Assembly (NCBI GenBank): GCA_963823675.1
Contig: CAWGMT010000014.1
Location: 186,001-250,000 of the forward strand
Reading direction: 5' to 3'
Origin: CAWGMT01 sp963823675
GTDB taxonomy: Bacteria > Planctomycetota > Planctomycetia > Isosphaerales > Isosphaeraceae
Length of the DNA: 64,000 nucleotides
Shown here: one piece after another, positions 1-9,621 of the stretch
Layout of the letters: the number at the start of each line of letters is the position of its first letter
Position numbering within the stretch: position 1 is the first letter of the stretch
Translations under genes and position numbers: made by a program
Notes under the pieces: generated by a model
Databases searched by the model: none
What the model saw: only the letters and a program-made list of their open reading frames with translations
What the model was told of the DNA's origin: nothing

Positions 1-63
1 GCGTTTTGGTGATCACGTGGAGCTCCGGCCAGGGCGATGTGACTTTAACTAGCCCTCCGCGGA

Positions 64-1387
64 TCAGGGCTTCTTCTCTGTGTCCCGCCGGCTCACCGGC
101 CCGACGCCGACATCCGCCTTCCCATCCAGCTTGCCGCCATCGTCCACCAGGTTGCTTCCGACAGAATAGACCATCCAGCCGTCCGGGAGTTTCTTGATCC
201 GTAACGGTTCGCCGCAGAACGGATCGATCGTCGTTTCGGGCGGAAGACCAAGTTCATCCAGCTTCGGCTCGCGATCGCCGCCAGCCGGTATGCGGACCAA
301 AACGGCGTTCAGGACGCGGAGCGATCGCGACAGCGCCCGCGTGCGCTCGGCCGGTTCGCGCACGTTGTTCAGCGCCGGCTCGAGCAGCCGCGCGAGGGCC
401 GTCAATGGGTTCAGCCCGCTCTTCGGGGGGGTTGCATTGCTCTTGTCCGCGGCCACCTCGCGATAGGGCTGCTTCCCCTTTGCCAGGAATCGATCGAAGA
501 GCTCGACCAATTGCAGCTTCAGGTCGTTCACCAACCCCCGCGTGAGCCACAACTGCCACAAGCCCCCGCCAGGCAATTCCTGCACCGACGACAATGCGAA
601 GGCCCGCTCGGTCCGCAGCGCCCAGTCGTATCCTTCCATCGTGTCGTGAAGGGCCAGTTCGCGATCCAGTGACTCGCGTAGGTTGGCAGCGACTGGTCCG
701 GCCTGCAAGACCTGGTTGATTCCGTCCATGGCCTGCTGTTCGCACACTGTCGTCACCAGATAGCCGATGAGCAGCGGTTCGCGGCGCCAGTGACGCGCCA
801 GCCGCAATGCGGACAATTGGGCGGCAAGCGCGTCGTCCCGGCGGCCCTTCGATAGGAGCAACGCCGAGCGCGCCCGCAAAACGCGATAGAGAAGGCGATG
901 CTTGGAGGTATGCTCCAGGAATGGCTCGAGAAAGCGGGTCATGGGGGGCTGAGTGTAGTCGAGCTGAGGATCAGCATCGGGGCACGCCGCCCGCCTGTTC
1001 CAGGAGCGGCATCACCTTGGGATATGCGGCGAATAGTTTTTCCAGCCTGTCCTGCTCGGCAGGCGACAACGGCTCCGTCGGGTAACCCTTCTGGGGATAC
1101 AGCGCAACGAGCTCTGTCTGGATCGCGTCCAGGTCGTCTGCTGCGCGGCGCCAGAATACCTCTGCGTTTCGTTCGGGCGGAATCGGCTCGCGAGCGAGGT
1201 CCGCGAGCTGCACCGGATTGCCCGCCTGGCGAAGTGCGACCAGACGTTTCTCAAGCCGTGTTCCGGTGCGCCAGACGAAATAGGCATTCAATAGCAGCAG
1301 GATGGTGATCGCGGCTGCCGCGACGATCGCCGTCCATTTGAGGATTTTTCTCGAGCGCCTCATCAGCGTTTTCCTTGTGGTCGACAA
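64..1387 (-). CDS. conserved planctomycete membrane protein (one frameshift)
   Basis: Two ORFs, 971-1387 and 64-942, join into one protein of about 440 residues. The first ends in a short tail at 971, but shifting by one base in the GGCGGGCGGC run near 985-995 reads straight into the second (ACPDADPQLDYTQPPMTRF). There is one N-terminal membrane helix at about residues 17-38 (AAAAITILLLLNAYFVW), then a long alpha-helical part. The C-terminus carries DPFCGEPLRIKKLPDG, a block I associate with planctomycete membrane proteins of unknown function. It is last in an operon behind a sigma factor and a membrane protein, so a role in that regulon is inferred. The start may instead be the Met at 1363 (MRRSRKILKW), which would shorten the overlap with the upstream gene. 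Confidence 0.7.
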
Positions 1388-1787
1388 TGAGTTCTCGGAT
1401 CATTTGCTGGAGCCGGACCGCGTACTGACGCGTGTCATCGCCGTTCGGCCGGCCGGAAGTGAGCCGTTCGTACACCCACTTCCCGGTTGATGGCTCGGTG
1501 ATGGACGCGACATCGGCGGCGATCTCAGCCGCCTGGCGGCGGACGGGCGGTGGAGCGAGCACGACCGCCAGACGTCGATCGAGCGTGGCGTTCACCCAGT
1601 AATTCAACGCCACGCTCGCAAGAAGGCTTGCCGCGACGGCGAGTCCGGGCCGAAAACGGCGGCGAGAGGGTGGGACCGCGGCAGGGCGCAACTCGTCGGC
1701 CACGGCGCCCAGCACGCGAGCACGAAGTTGGCGGGGTGCGCCAGGCGGTGTCACCTGACGGAGCACGCTTTCGATCTCGTCGTTCAT
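1251..1787 (-). CDS. putative anti-sigma-like membrane protein
   Basis: This 178-residue ORF starts with MNDEIESVLRQVTPPGAP, a short cytoplasmic helix-rich segment. One membrane helix follows at about residues 49-65 (LAVAASLLASVALNYWV), then an external helical part. Its ATG overlaps the stop of the sigma gene by 4 bp (ATGA), so the two are translationally coupled. Sigma factor followed by a single-pass membrane protein is the usual sigma/anti-sigma arrangement, but I see no zinc-binding anti-sigma (ZAS) HxxxCxxC motif. The function is therefore inferred from position. The last 46 residues overlap the next gene in another frame and look non-native. A one-base shift near 1375 would end it at a TGA overlapping the ATG at 1363, so the true end is probably about 1362. 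Confidence 0.55.
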   Translation of the reverse strand: MNDEIESVLRQVTPPGAPRQLRARVLGAVADELRPAAVPPSRRRFRPGLAVAASLLASVALNYWVNATLDRRLAVVLAPPPVRRQAAEIAADVASITEPSTGKWVYERLTSGRPNGDDTRQYAVRLQQMIRELIVDHKENADEALEKNPQMDGDRRGSRDHHPAAIECLFRLAHRNTA

Positions 1788-2314
1788 TCCGGCTCCTCCG
1801 CCATTTGACGGCGCATCTTCTCGAGTGCGGCTCGGTAGCGCGTGGAGACCGTGCCCTGAGGCAGGCCGGTGAGTTCGCTGATCTCACGGAAGGTCAGATC
1901 GCCGTAGATCTTGAGCTCCACGATTTCGCGAAGATCGTCGCCCAGCCGCGCCAGGCAAGCTGCGGCCCATTCCGCGTTGTCGATCTCTTGCGAGCCGCCG
2001 CCCGACGCTTCGAGGAACGGCGCCTCGGTCGCCCGGGCCGCCCCGATCCGGTCTTCGCGCGCCCGCCGGTCAAGCAACCGGATCGCCTCGTTGCGAGCTG
2101 TCGTAAATACGTACGCCACGAGGTTTTCCACTCTTGCAAGTTTCTGCCTGGTGCGAGCCAGGCGAACGAAGGTCTCCTGGAGCACGTCTTGGGCATCGGC
2201 TCGCGACCCCAGCCGCACGACCAGGTAGCGGTAAATCCGGTCGGCGCAGGAGTCGTAGAGTTCGGCAAATGCCTCCGGCTCACCGCGGGCCAGTCGTACG
2301 GCTCGTTGATCCAT
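1784..2314 (-). CDS. ECF-type RNA polymerase sigma-70 factor
   Basis: This is a 176-residue extracytoplasmic-function sigma factor. Region 2 spans about residues 10-80 (EAFAELYDSCADRIYRYLV, then DAQDVLQETFVRLAR). Region 4 is at about 115-170, with the helix-turn-helix LTGLPQGTVSTRYRAALEKM. There is no C-terminal extension. I chose the ATG at 2314 because the ECF domain begins a few residues later and the residues upstream of it look non-coding. It is the first gene of a three-gene minus-strand operon and overlaps the next ATG by 4 bp. The regulon cannot be read from this window. Confidence 0.9.
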   Translation of the reverse strand: MDQRAVRLARGEPEAFAELYDSCADRIYRYLVVRLGSRADAQDVLQETFVRLARTRQKLARVENLVAYVFTTARNEAIRLLDRRAREDRIGAARATEAPFLEASGGGSQEIDNAEWAAACLARLGDDLREIVELKIYGDLTFREISELTGLPQGTVSTRYRAALEKMRRQMAEEPE

Positions 2315-2689
2315 CGCCCTTCCCAAACGGTTCGCCGGCCAGGACCCTGGCAACCGCGGTATCCATGAAGAATAGACCGTCCCGGACGGTGGGTTTATTG
2401 ATAGTTCGTCCCCCGAGTTGGTTTTTTGCCATGAAAGCAATCATGCGCTACAGGAACCATGGCGCGGACCGGCGGGAGGTTGACACGCCGTACTGAACTC
2501 GATCGGCTAGAGTCGGTTGCACCCTATGACGGCTCGGTGCACCGGCGGTGTGATCCAGTGCTGGCGGATGTGATGTATTCGTGCCTGGAACGAGACGGTC
2601 TCGACGCCGGAACGCGGCGTCCGATCGACGAGTCACGCTACTGGACCGAGACCGTCAGTGTGCGAGTTTCTTCTTCGGGGGGACCTCTG
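2315..2689. other. divergent intergenic region
   Basis: This 375-bp stretch lies between the minus-strand sigma factor and the plus-strand thioredoxin fusion, so it should hold both promoters. I could not pick a convincing -35/-10 pair on either strand and saw no ORF with coding character. ORFs crossing it are extensions or shadows. Confidence 0.5.
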
Positions 2690-4468
2690 ATGAATCGTGC
2701 TCTGCTCTGCCTGCTCGGTTGCGCGGCCGCCTTTGCCGAGGTTCAGGGCGATGAGCCAACGGCGACCGACGCGCGCGGCCGAATCGTCGAGGGAAAGGTC
2801 GTCGCGGCCGGACAGAAGCCGGTCGAGGGAGCGCGGGTCCTTTTCGGCGAGCATGAGGTCGGTATGGCATTGGTCGAGGGAGAGACGGCCACGACCGATG
2901 CCCAAGGCCGTTACCGGGCCGACCTGGTCAAGTTCCCCTGGTCGAAAGGCACGGTTCGGGCGCTCGTCCTGGCACCCGGCTATAAGGCCGCCGATGGAAA
3001 GATCGAGGCAGGGACCGGGCCGGCGACGGCCGACTTTGAGCTGGCGGCTGAGCCGTGGATAGAGACCCGGATCCGGATGGCGGACAGATCGGGCCGGCCA
3101 GTCGCCGGCGCGGTGATCACCTGCTCGGTGGGCCGAGTGATCTGGGCCCGTTTGAAGACCGACGCCCTTGGCTGTTGTCAAATCGCGATGGCACGTTATG
3201 TGGGGATGAGGCTCTCGACCGAGCCCAAGGATGCCCGCCCCATCGAGGCACGCCTCAGCGGAACGAACAACCCGGCCTCGATCACCTTACCGGTCCTGCC
3301 GGCAATCCGCGGCCGCGTGCTCGATCACCAGGGCTGGCCGGTGGCCAACGCGGCCGTCGGCCGCTGGCTGACTTTCGACTCAGACGGGACCGGCGAAATG
3401 TTGCCCTTTCTGGAATTCATTCTGGGTGTCACCGACCGCAACGGAAATTTCGAGATCGCTCCCAGGCTGCAACTCAGCTTCGGCGTGTCTCGGCCGACAC
3501 CCAACCTCGAACGCTCTCTGTTTCGCCGACCCCAGCTACCGCAGCATGTGCTATCAGCTCTTCGAGACGAATCAGCCCATTCGCATGGCCTGGCAGCTTC
3601 TCGACCCGAAGAAGCCGGTCGAGCTTCTGATCGTGACGCTCAAGCCCTCGCGGCGGGTCCGAATCCCGATCTCCCGGGGGTTCGTCACGTCAAAACGCGA
3701 GACTCAGTTGTACTCGCGGATTTCGATCCCGAAATGGGGGTTGCTGCTGAATCGCGATACGAAGCCGGGAGGATCGCCGACCCAGCCACCCGAGACCGTG
3801 CTCGAGGAATACTTACCGGAGGGAACTTACCACATCGAGGTCAGCCTGAGCGACGCCAAGTCGAATGAGGGCCTCGGTGAGGCGCAGACGCGAATTCGTC
3901 GTACCGCGGGGCGACGGCCGGCTCGACCTGCCGCCGCTGGCGCTCGAGCAGCCGGGTTTCCAGAAGATGACCGGCAAGCCGGCGCCCGAGATCGATGCGA
4001 CCGACCTCGACACGGGCCGGCCGGTCAAGCTGGCCGACTTCCGCGGCAAGGTGGTCGTGCTCGAATTCTGGGGCTACTGGTGCGGCCCGTGCAACGTTAA
4101 CATGCCGCACCTGGTGGAGCTAAAGCGCAAGTTCGAGGGCCGGCCGCTCGTAATCCTCGCACTCCACGACCAGTCGGTTCAGTCTCGCGACTGTCTACGA
4201 TCGCAAAATCGCCGCCGTACGCGAGCGGTTGTGGAGCGGCCGCGACCTGCCCTTCCGCGTATTGCTCGACCGGCCTGACTCGAAGAAACCCGAAGACCGC
4301 AACCCGGAAGGGACGGGGACCACTGTCGAGCGCTACGGTATCAACGGCTTTCCCACCCTCTTCGTCATCGATCGGGATGGGACGATGATCAGGCAGGTCG
4401 CCCCCGAGCACAATCGATTGGAGTCACTGGTCCGGCAGCAGGTGGAGAAGGCCGAGTTGCTCCACTGA
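2690..4468 (+). CDS. carboxypeptidase-regulatory-like / TlpA-type thioredoxin fusion (three frameshifts)
   Basis: The whole gene reads as about 593 residues. It has a signal peptide (MNRALLCLLGCAAAFAEV), then Ig-like carboxypeptidase-regulatory repeats (RIVEGKVVAAGQKPVEGARV near residue 30, and a second unit at IRGRVLDHQGWPVANAAV). A redoxin/TlpA domain follows from about residue 425, with the redox-active motif WGYWCGPC near 465 and a C-terminal GFPTLFVIDRDGTMIRQV. Frame changes fall near 3520, 3900 and 4185; each side continues the same family pattern. The family makes envelope thiol-disulfide oxidoreductases, and the Ig-like part probably acts as a spacer or binding region. The ATG at 2690 precedes the signal peptide directly. 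A truncated relative lies at 41832-43242. Confidence 0.78.
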
Positions 4469-4511
4469 TCTGCGCTACGCGACCCGAACTCTCTCATCCT
4501 CAACGCGCGCA

Positions 4512-5087
4512 TCAGGCATCCGGGTTGGCCATGATGTTCTTCAATCGAGCCGCCAATTCCGGCGGCAGCTTCACGAGCCACGTCGCATCGATCAGCCCCA
4601 CGTTGATCATGTCCTCGATATGCACCTGGTCTTTTCGCCGGTTCGACATCAATTTCATCAAGATCAGGGACTCGAGCGCGATCACGGGAAAGTTGGCCGG
4701 ATCGTTGACGGTTTGAATCTCGGGCGCTGGAAAAGGATGATCGGGACGAATCTTCTCCCCGGCGAACACGAGGTGGATTGCCTCGCTCGGCTTACCCTCC
4801 GCCCCATCGCGGAACATGATGACGTCGAGCAACTCGTCGCGGACGAACCCAGCCTGCTCCAAGGCGGCTGTAATCGTGGGCAGATCGCCGCGCCGGACCA
4901 GGACGTCGATGTCACGCGTATTGCGGACGGCACCCTCGTCGATCGTCGCCACCCACGAGGCCACGGCGTTGCCTCCGACCACGGCGTAGGGCATGCCAGC
5001 CTGGTTGAGCGCCGCCGTTGCTCGCAACAAGCGTTCGCGCACTTTCGCCACTGCTCGCTCCATTCGGTCCAAAATGTCCCCGTCCAT
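4512..5087 (-). CDS. nucleotidyltransferase-fold protein
   Basis: This is a 191-residue protein with the hallmarks of the Pol-beta-like nucleotidyltransferase fold: a glycine pair in YAVVGGNAVASW near residue 35 and the metal-binding pair in RNTRDIDVLVRR (DxD) near 57. A later acidic/helix segment is ESLILMKLMSNRRKDQVHIED. This resembles the group that includes AbiEii/MNT-type proteins. No HEPN or AbiEi partner is adjacent, so a toxin-antitoxin role is not supported here; the substrate is unknown. It lies 77 bp downstream of the ATC-hydrolase-like gene on the same strand. MERAVAKV nine codons in is an alternative start. Confidence 0.75.
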   Translation of the reverse strand: MDGDILDRMERAVAKVRERLLRATAALNQAGMPYAVVGGNAVASWVATIDEGAVRNTRDIDVLVRRGDLPTITAALEQAGFVRDELLDVIMFRDGAEGKPSEAIHLVFAGEKIRPDHPFPAPEIQTVNDPANFPVIALESLILMKLMSNRRKDQVHIEDMINVGLIDATWLVKLPPELAARLKNIMANPDA

Positions 5088-5164
5088 GCCGACGGTCTGT
5101 GCCGTCCAGCGCGCTGACGCCGTCCTGGGAATGTTGTAGCGGTGGTATCATGGTCTCCATTCTA

Positions 5165-5929
5165 TCACGTGGTGCCGGATTCGGCTTGATGCGGCCGATC
5201 GCCGCCTTCGGATTCGCCGGGCCGGTTTGCGGCGGCCAGCCGAAACCGAAAGTCGCAGTCAGGCGCACCTTCCATGATGGTCTGGGTGCGAGTGAGCTGG
5301 ATCTCGGGGTTGAAGCCCTCGGCCAGGGTGTAATCTCGCTGGCAAGAGAGGCTTGCGCCAGATCACCGAGCCCGAGCGCCCGATACATCTCGGCGTAACG
5401 GCAGCGGGTGACGTTGAAGTCGAGGCGCTCGGGCGACTGATCGAGCAGCTCGATCTCGAGCGCCCCGCTCTGCCGCCAGCGGTCGAGCGACCGCGCGAAA
5501 GCCTCGAGCGTGCACTCGCCCAGGGCCCTGGCCAGATCGGCACCGCTTTCGCGCGCGACCTCGCCGATCACCTGGCGAACGATCGCCAGCGTGCGCTCGG
5601 TTCCCAGATCGGCTGCGAACGCCCGGATGAGCGGCCCGACGATCCGGGCCTCGATCTCGCGTTGCTCGATCAGCGGAAGCCGCGGCTCTTGTCGAGCCGG
5701 ATCGCACGTCCCCGGAAGCGCGGCGGGCTCTTGCTGCTCGCGCAGCGTAGAGCCCCGCCTCGGCGAGCGCCTTGGCGGGAAATTCGAGGAATCGGCTGAG
5801 AAGGTAATCACGGCCCCAGTCTTCATTCTCGATTGCGTCGAGCGGTGGCAGTCCGGTTACACCAAACTGCTTGATGAGAATCTCGTAGGCCTCGGAGACC
5901 CCGAGCTCCACGATCGGAATCAGCGCCAT
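5165..5929 (-). CDS. L-2-amino-thiazoline-4-carboxylate hydrolase-like protein (two frameshifts)
   Basis: Three frames give one protein of about 254 residues. MALIPIVELGVSEAYEIL starts at 5929. The middle is EARIVGPLIRAFAADLG, with RLDFNVTRCRYAEMYRALGL. The C-terminal part, after a shift near 5330, reads YTLAEGFNPEIQLTRTQTIM followed by EGAPDCDFRFR and ends at a TGA at 5165-5167. NVTRCRYAEMY, LTRTQTIMEG and CDFRFR are signatures of the ATC hydrolase family (PF14196), whose founding members open the thiazoline ring in L-cysteine formation. Many family members are of unproven substrate. The other shift lies near 5750. The ATG overlaps the end of the M50 protease gene by 10 bp, implying coupling. 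Confidence 0.75.
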
Positions 5930-6731
5930 TGCCAGGCATCCCGTCGTGGATCGGCAGCGCCCATGACGACGGGGGCAAGCTGCCAACTGCCGTTACCCAT
6001 GTCAACCCAGCGATATCCGGGTGGAGCTACCCAGATGCCGCGTCCGTTCTGACCATACTCCCGGCGGTCCTCCTCGGCCAGCACCTGTGCCTCCTCGGCG
6101 CGCGAGACCATGTAGATGAAGATGGCCAGGGGGATGAGCATCCAGTTTCCGGTTGCATAAGCACCCACCGTGCCAAACAGCACTGCGATCACCCGGCCAA
6201 TGCGGGCTGCGATGCTGGTCGCCCGGGCACGGCTCATCCAGCCAGAGAGGAGCGCCCGCAGCACGCGCCCGCCGTCCATCGGGAAGGCCGGCAGCAGGTT
6301 GAAGAGCGCCAGGATGACGTTGATCGCCATCAGCTCGCTCACCATGACTCCCAGCACGGTGCCCGCTAACACGTCTGCACCAAAGAGGATGCCGAGCGTC
6401 AGCAATAAGGCGGCGATCGCCAGGTTGACCGCCGGGCCAGCCAGTGCGATCACCAGCTCGGCCCCTGCGGCTCGGGGCATGCATCCAGCCGCGCGACGCC
6501 TCCGATCGGATACAACGTGATGTCCTGGGTCCGGATCCCAAACTGCTGCGCCGCCAGGGCATGCCCCAGCTCGTGCAAGAGCACACAGCCGAAAACGGCC
6601 AGCACGAGCAGTATGCCGAGCGGCCCGCCGGCGAGGACGCCCGGAAAGAGCAGCACCAGCAAGAAAGTCGGGTGGACGTACATGTCGATACCCGCCACCC
6701 GACCGATTTTCCATGAGAAGCTTTGTCGCAA
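5920..6731 (-). CDS. M50-family site-2 protease (one frameshift)
   Basis: This is a membrane-embedded zinc metalloprotease. The N-terminal part (FSWKIGRVAGIDMYVHPTF, then the HELGHAL zinc motif) is in one frame to about 6480. The rest (ELVIALAGPAVNLAIAALLL, then FNLLPAFPMDGGRVLRALL) is in another. A single-base change near 6478-6487 joins them. HExxH plus the NxxPxxPxDGGR-type motif supply the zinc ligands, and at least four hydrophobic helices are visible. No CBS domains are present. The start is taken as TTG at 6731 because AAAGGA lies just upstream and the Met alternatives fall inside the conserved helix. Family members perform regulated intramembrane proteolysis; the substrate is unknown. 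Confidence 0.85.
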
Positions 6732-6847
6732 GGCGTATTCCTTTCTTCGAAGGTCCGAAATGGCCTTCGATTGTCTAGCCTTAATTGTAGTTCGACCGCC
6801 GGCGAAGGAAAGTTCGCCTTGATTGGCCGCCGGCGTCGTGAGGGGCC

Positions 6848-8125
6848 TCAGCGTACCAAGATACCCGGGCGCTGGATCGGGTAGCCCTTGACCGAAACCT
6901 CGATCTGAGGCCAGTTCTTCGCGGCAGTGAGGACCTCGTAGCCGCGGGAGTCGATGATGACGGTGTCCTGGGCGCGTGCCGAGCGGACGCTGGGGCTCCA
7001 GGCCAGCGCCACGTCCGATTCGAGCACCAGGCTGCTTTCGGGTCGCAGTATCGCCTCGCGGGGGGAGTAGCCAACCAGGTTTCCCTGGTAGTCGAGCAGC
7101 CATTCCTGCGGATGATCGAATTTCTCGTAAATTCGTTTGGCCCGGCGGAAGACTTCCGACACGACCTGGCCCGGTCGCGAGAAGAAGATGCAGGTGGCGT
7201 CCACCATCGCGGCCAGCGAGTGCTGAGCACGAGAGGCGTCATCGACCTCGCCGAACGCCACCGTGCGCGTCAACGACGCACACAATCCATGCCGCCGCCC
7301 GGTGACCGTGATCGTGGCCCGTTTGCGAATCGGTGCCGCCTTGGAAGGAGGCTGGCGAAACCGGGCCTGGCGGTCTTCGCTGGCGACACGCAGATCGACC
7401 GGAGTGACGCCTTCGCGAATCAGCCGGTGGGCGAGGTGGCCGGCGACGTCCGCCTCGCGCTCGCCACAGTCGAAATTGCGGCACGTGGCCTCCACGGCCT
7501 GGCTCAACGTGCGGCCGAGCAAGCGCAGCCGTAAACGTTCGAGCGGAGTGAGCCGCCGCCTCAGCCTCCGGAGCGGGTCCATCTCGCGGCGGCCGAGCTC
7601 GATGCCGTTCTGGCCGAGGTCGGTCACCAGGCGCTTGTTGTGCCCCAGCTCGGCGACGACCCGCGCCGCGTCATCTTGCCACGGACGTTCCTTGAGCTGA
7701 AAGCCCAGCCCGGCCAGCTCCTCTTCGAACACGCGTCCGCTCTGAACGTTGTCGGCGATGACCGCCCGCGACGAGCGATTGATATAGAGCAAGATCGCGC
7801 TGGCTTCCGAGCCCAGATCGAACCCCAGATCGCCGCCGGACGTGAACCAAGCCACCGAGTCGGCAAGCCCGAGCACGACTGCGTCGTGTGCGTTCGCGTC
7901 CAGGAACTGGCGGATCTGGTTGTGTTTGAACTCGACGTCCTCGCGCCGCCGTTTCAACTCGACGGCGCTGAAGTCGGCCGCGGGATCGGCCAGGGCGGGC
8001 AACGAGTCTTGCGAGGGCGACGGCCGATCGGCGGCCGTCACAAGCACCGGGTCGAACTCGTCGGTCAGTTCCAGAGCGCCGGCGAGAGACGAACCGAAGT
8101 CGCCGACATGGATGTCCGTCGCCAA
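6848..8125 (-). CDS. M24-fold (aminopeptidase P/creatinase-like) protein, metal ligands apparently absent
   Basis: This is a 425-residue intact ORF. The N-terminal half resembles the creatinase-like domain (RREDVEFKHNQIRQFLDA, then SVAWFTSGGDLGF). The C-terminal half follows the M24 pita-bread layout (GEREADVAGHLAHRLIREG, ITVTGRRHGLCASLTRTVAF). Canonical M24 peptidases bind two metals with Asp, Asp, His, Glu and Glu. At the first Asp pair this protein has TVTGRRHGLCASLTRT with no Asp, and the His-bearing loop reads DYQGNLVGYSPRE. It is therefore probably not a metallopeptidase. It sits 116 bp upstream of the M50 protease gene on the same strand and may share its transcript. Confidence 0.75.
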   Translation of the reverse strand: MATDIHVGDFGSSLAGALELTDEFDPVLVTAADRPSPSQDSLPALADPAADFSAVELKRRREDVEFKHNQIRQFLDANAHDAVVLGLADSVAWFTSGGDLGFDLGSEASAILLYINRSSRAVIADNVQSGRVFEEELAGLGFQLKERPWQDDAARVVAELGHNKRLVTDLGQNGIELGRREMDPLRRLRRRLTPLERLRLRLLGRTLSQAVEATCRNFDCGEREADVAGHLAHRLIREGVTPVDLRVASEDRQARFRQPPSKAAPIRKRATITVTGRRHGLCASLTRTVAFGEVDDASRAQHSLAAMVDATCIFFSRPGQVVSEVFRRAKRIYEKFDHPQEWLLDYQGNLVGYSPREAILRPESSLVLESDVALAWSPSVRSARAQDTVIIDSRGYEVLTAAKNWPQIEVSVKGYPIQRPGILVR

Positions 8126-8220
8126 CGCACCGCCTCCTTAGCAAACAACGCTCCCGCCGCCGTGCGAGAATTTCAAACTGATTGTGTAACCGAATGAATG
8201 CGTAGCAAGGAAGAGATTCT

Positions 8221-9222
8221 CTAATCCTTCCAAGTCGCGCTCAAAAATTCAAGAATCTGGGGGAGCAAATTTGCATAATGTTCGGGGAAGTCAAGTCCGT
8301 GGCCGCCGTTGACCAGGATCAGTTCATGCCGCACTCCAGCGCTTGCCAGCGCGGCTGCCATCGCCTCGGACTGGCTCACCGGAATCAGCGGGTCTTGCAA
8401 ACCATGCACCAAAAACATCGGTGCATCCGCCGCCGAAACATGATCGATCGGCGACGCTCCCACGTAGCTCCCCGGAACCTGCGCGGGCGTCCCGCCCAGG
8501 AATTGCTCGGCCGCCAACCCCCCACCGCGACTCTCCTGGTACAGGGAAGTAAGATCGGTTGGCGTCGAAAACGCAATGGCTGCATCGACTTGCGACGAGA
8601 TTCCCCCGGAATCGTCACCCGCCTCGGGCGTACCCAGAAGCGCCGCCAGGTTGGCCCCCGCCGACTCGCCGATTGCCGCCACCCGATCGGGGTCGATATC
8701 GAGCGCGGCCGCCTCAATGCGGACCCAGCGGACAGCCGCCTCGACATCTTCAAAATTCACCGGCCACGATGGTTGCCCGGGTGCCGATAGAACGTAATTG
8801 GGCGCCACCACCGCATAGCCCTCGGGTACAAACGCCGACGCGATCCGCGGGCCGTACTTGTCCTTGCTGAACCGCCTCCATCCCCCGCCATGAAGCGCAA
8901 TCAGCACCGGCCAGCCCCCCGATGGCGCCGGCCCAGTCGGTAGATATACGTCCAGCAATTGCGACTGCCCGTCCACGGTCGGGAACGAGATATTCGCCAG
9001 CTTGGTCCACGACCGCGACTCTGCGCCGGTCGTTGGCGGTCCCAGATCGCGGACGGTGCTGCCATCGGCGGAGAAACTCGACTGCGGAAGGTCGCGACGG
9101 TTGCCGCTTGGATCCGGACTCTGCGCAGAAACCGCGGCTTGATCGGCGGGTGCCAGACATGCAGGCGACAGCATTGTCCGCCGTTCCAGCATGCCCTCCG
9201 CGTCGGGGACGAATCGTTTCAT
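8221..9222 (-). CDS. secreted alpha/beta hydrolase (esterase/lipase, BD-FAE-like)
   Basis: This 333-residue protein has an N-terminal segment MKRFVPDAEGMLERRTMLS, which matches the planctomycete LEPR-XLL-type pattern (LExRxxLS) of exported proteins. The catalytic domain shows the oxyanion-hole motif HGGGW near residue 123, the nucleophile elbow GESAGAN near 198, the Asp region LVHGLQDPLIPV and the His in NGGHGLDF. This is the hormone-sensitive-lipase/feruloyl-esterase-like group. An in-frame ATG at 9261 exists, but MKRF at 9222 gives the conventional N-terminus. It is related to the hydrolase at 11003-12043. Confidence 0.82.
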   Translation of the reverse strand: MKRFVPDAEGMLERRTMLSPACLAPADQAAVSAQSPDPSGNRRDLPQSSFSADGSTVRDLGPPTTGAESRSWTKLANISFPTVDGQSQLLDVYLPTGPAPSGGWPVLIALHGGGWRRFSKDKYGPRIASAFVPEGYAVVAPNYVLSAPGQPSWPVNFEDVEAAVRWVRIEAAALDIDPDRVAAIGESAGANLAALLGTPEAGDDSGGISSQVDAAIAFSTPTDLTSLYQESRGGGLAAEQFLGGTPAQVPGSYVGASPIDHVSAADAPMFLVHGLQDPLIPVSQSEAMAAALASAGVRHELILVNGGHGLDFPEHYANLLPQILEFLSATWKD

Positions 9223-9621
9223 GTGGGCCAATCTCTGCGTTGTTTTGGGGGGCTTTGTCACGCTCGACGGACAGGACGTCGTGCGTGCGGATCAATCAAG
9301 GTGCGTGGCTGCAAGGTGGCACGATTTGCACAATGCCACATTCCTCGCAAGAGGAACATTCCACACGAACCGCACAAACGCAAGGTTTCGCGCTACAAAT
9401 CTCTGCATCCTGGGAAGGCCGCAACTCGCCCGGTTCGCGGCCCTGCCCCACCACGTGGTAGAATGGTTGTTCGCCGAACGATGACCGATCAGACGCCGGC
9501 CGATCGCCTGCGCTACTTGGCTGGCGATTGATTGTCAGACCGAAATCTCCCCGGGATACCGGAGGAGGGCGACTGTAATCTCGGACCAAGGCGAGACGGG
9601 CGCATCAAGGAACGGACTAAC
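9223..9621. other. divergent intergenic region
   Basis: About 400 bp lies between the minus-strand hydrolase and the plus-strand hypothetical gene. No ORF here has convincing coding character. It presumably carries both promoters, but none is clear enough to mark. Confidence 0.45.
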
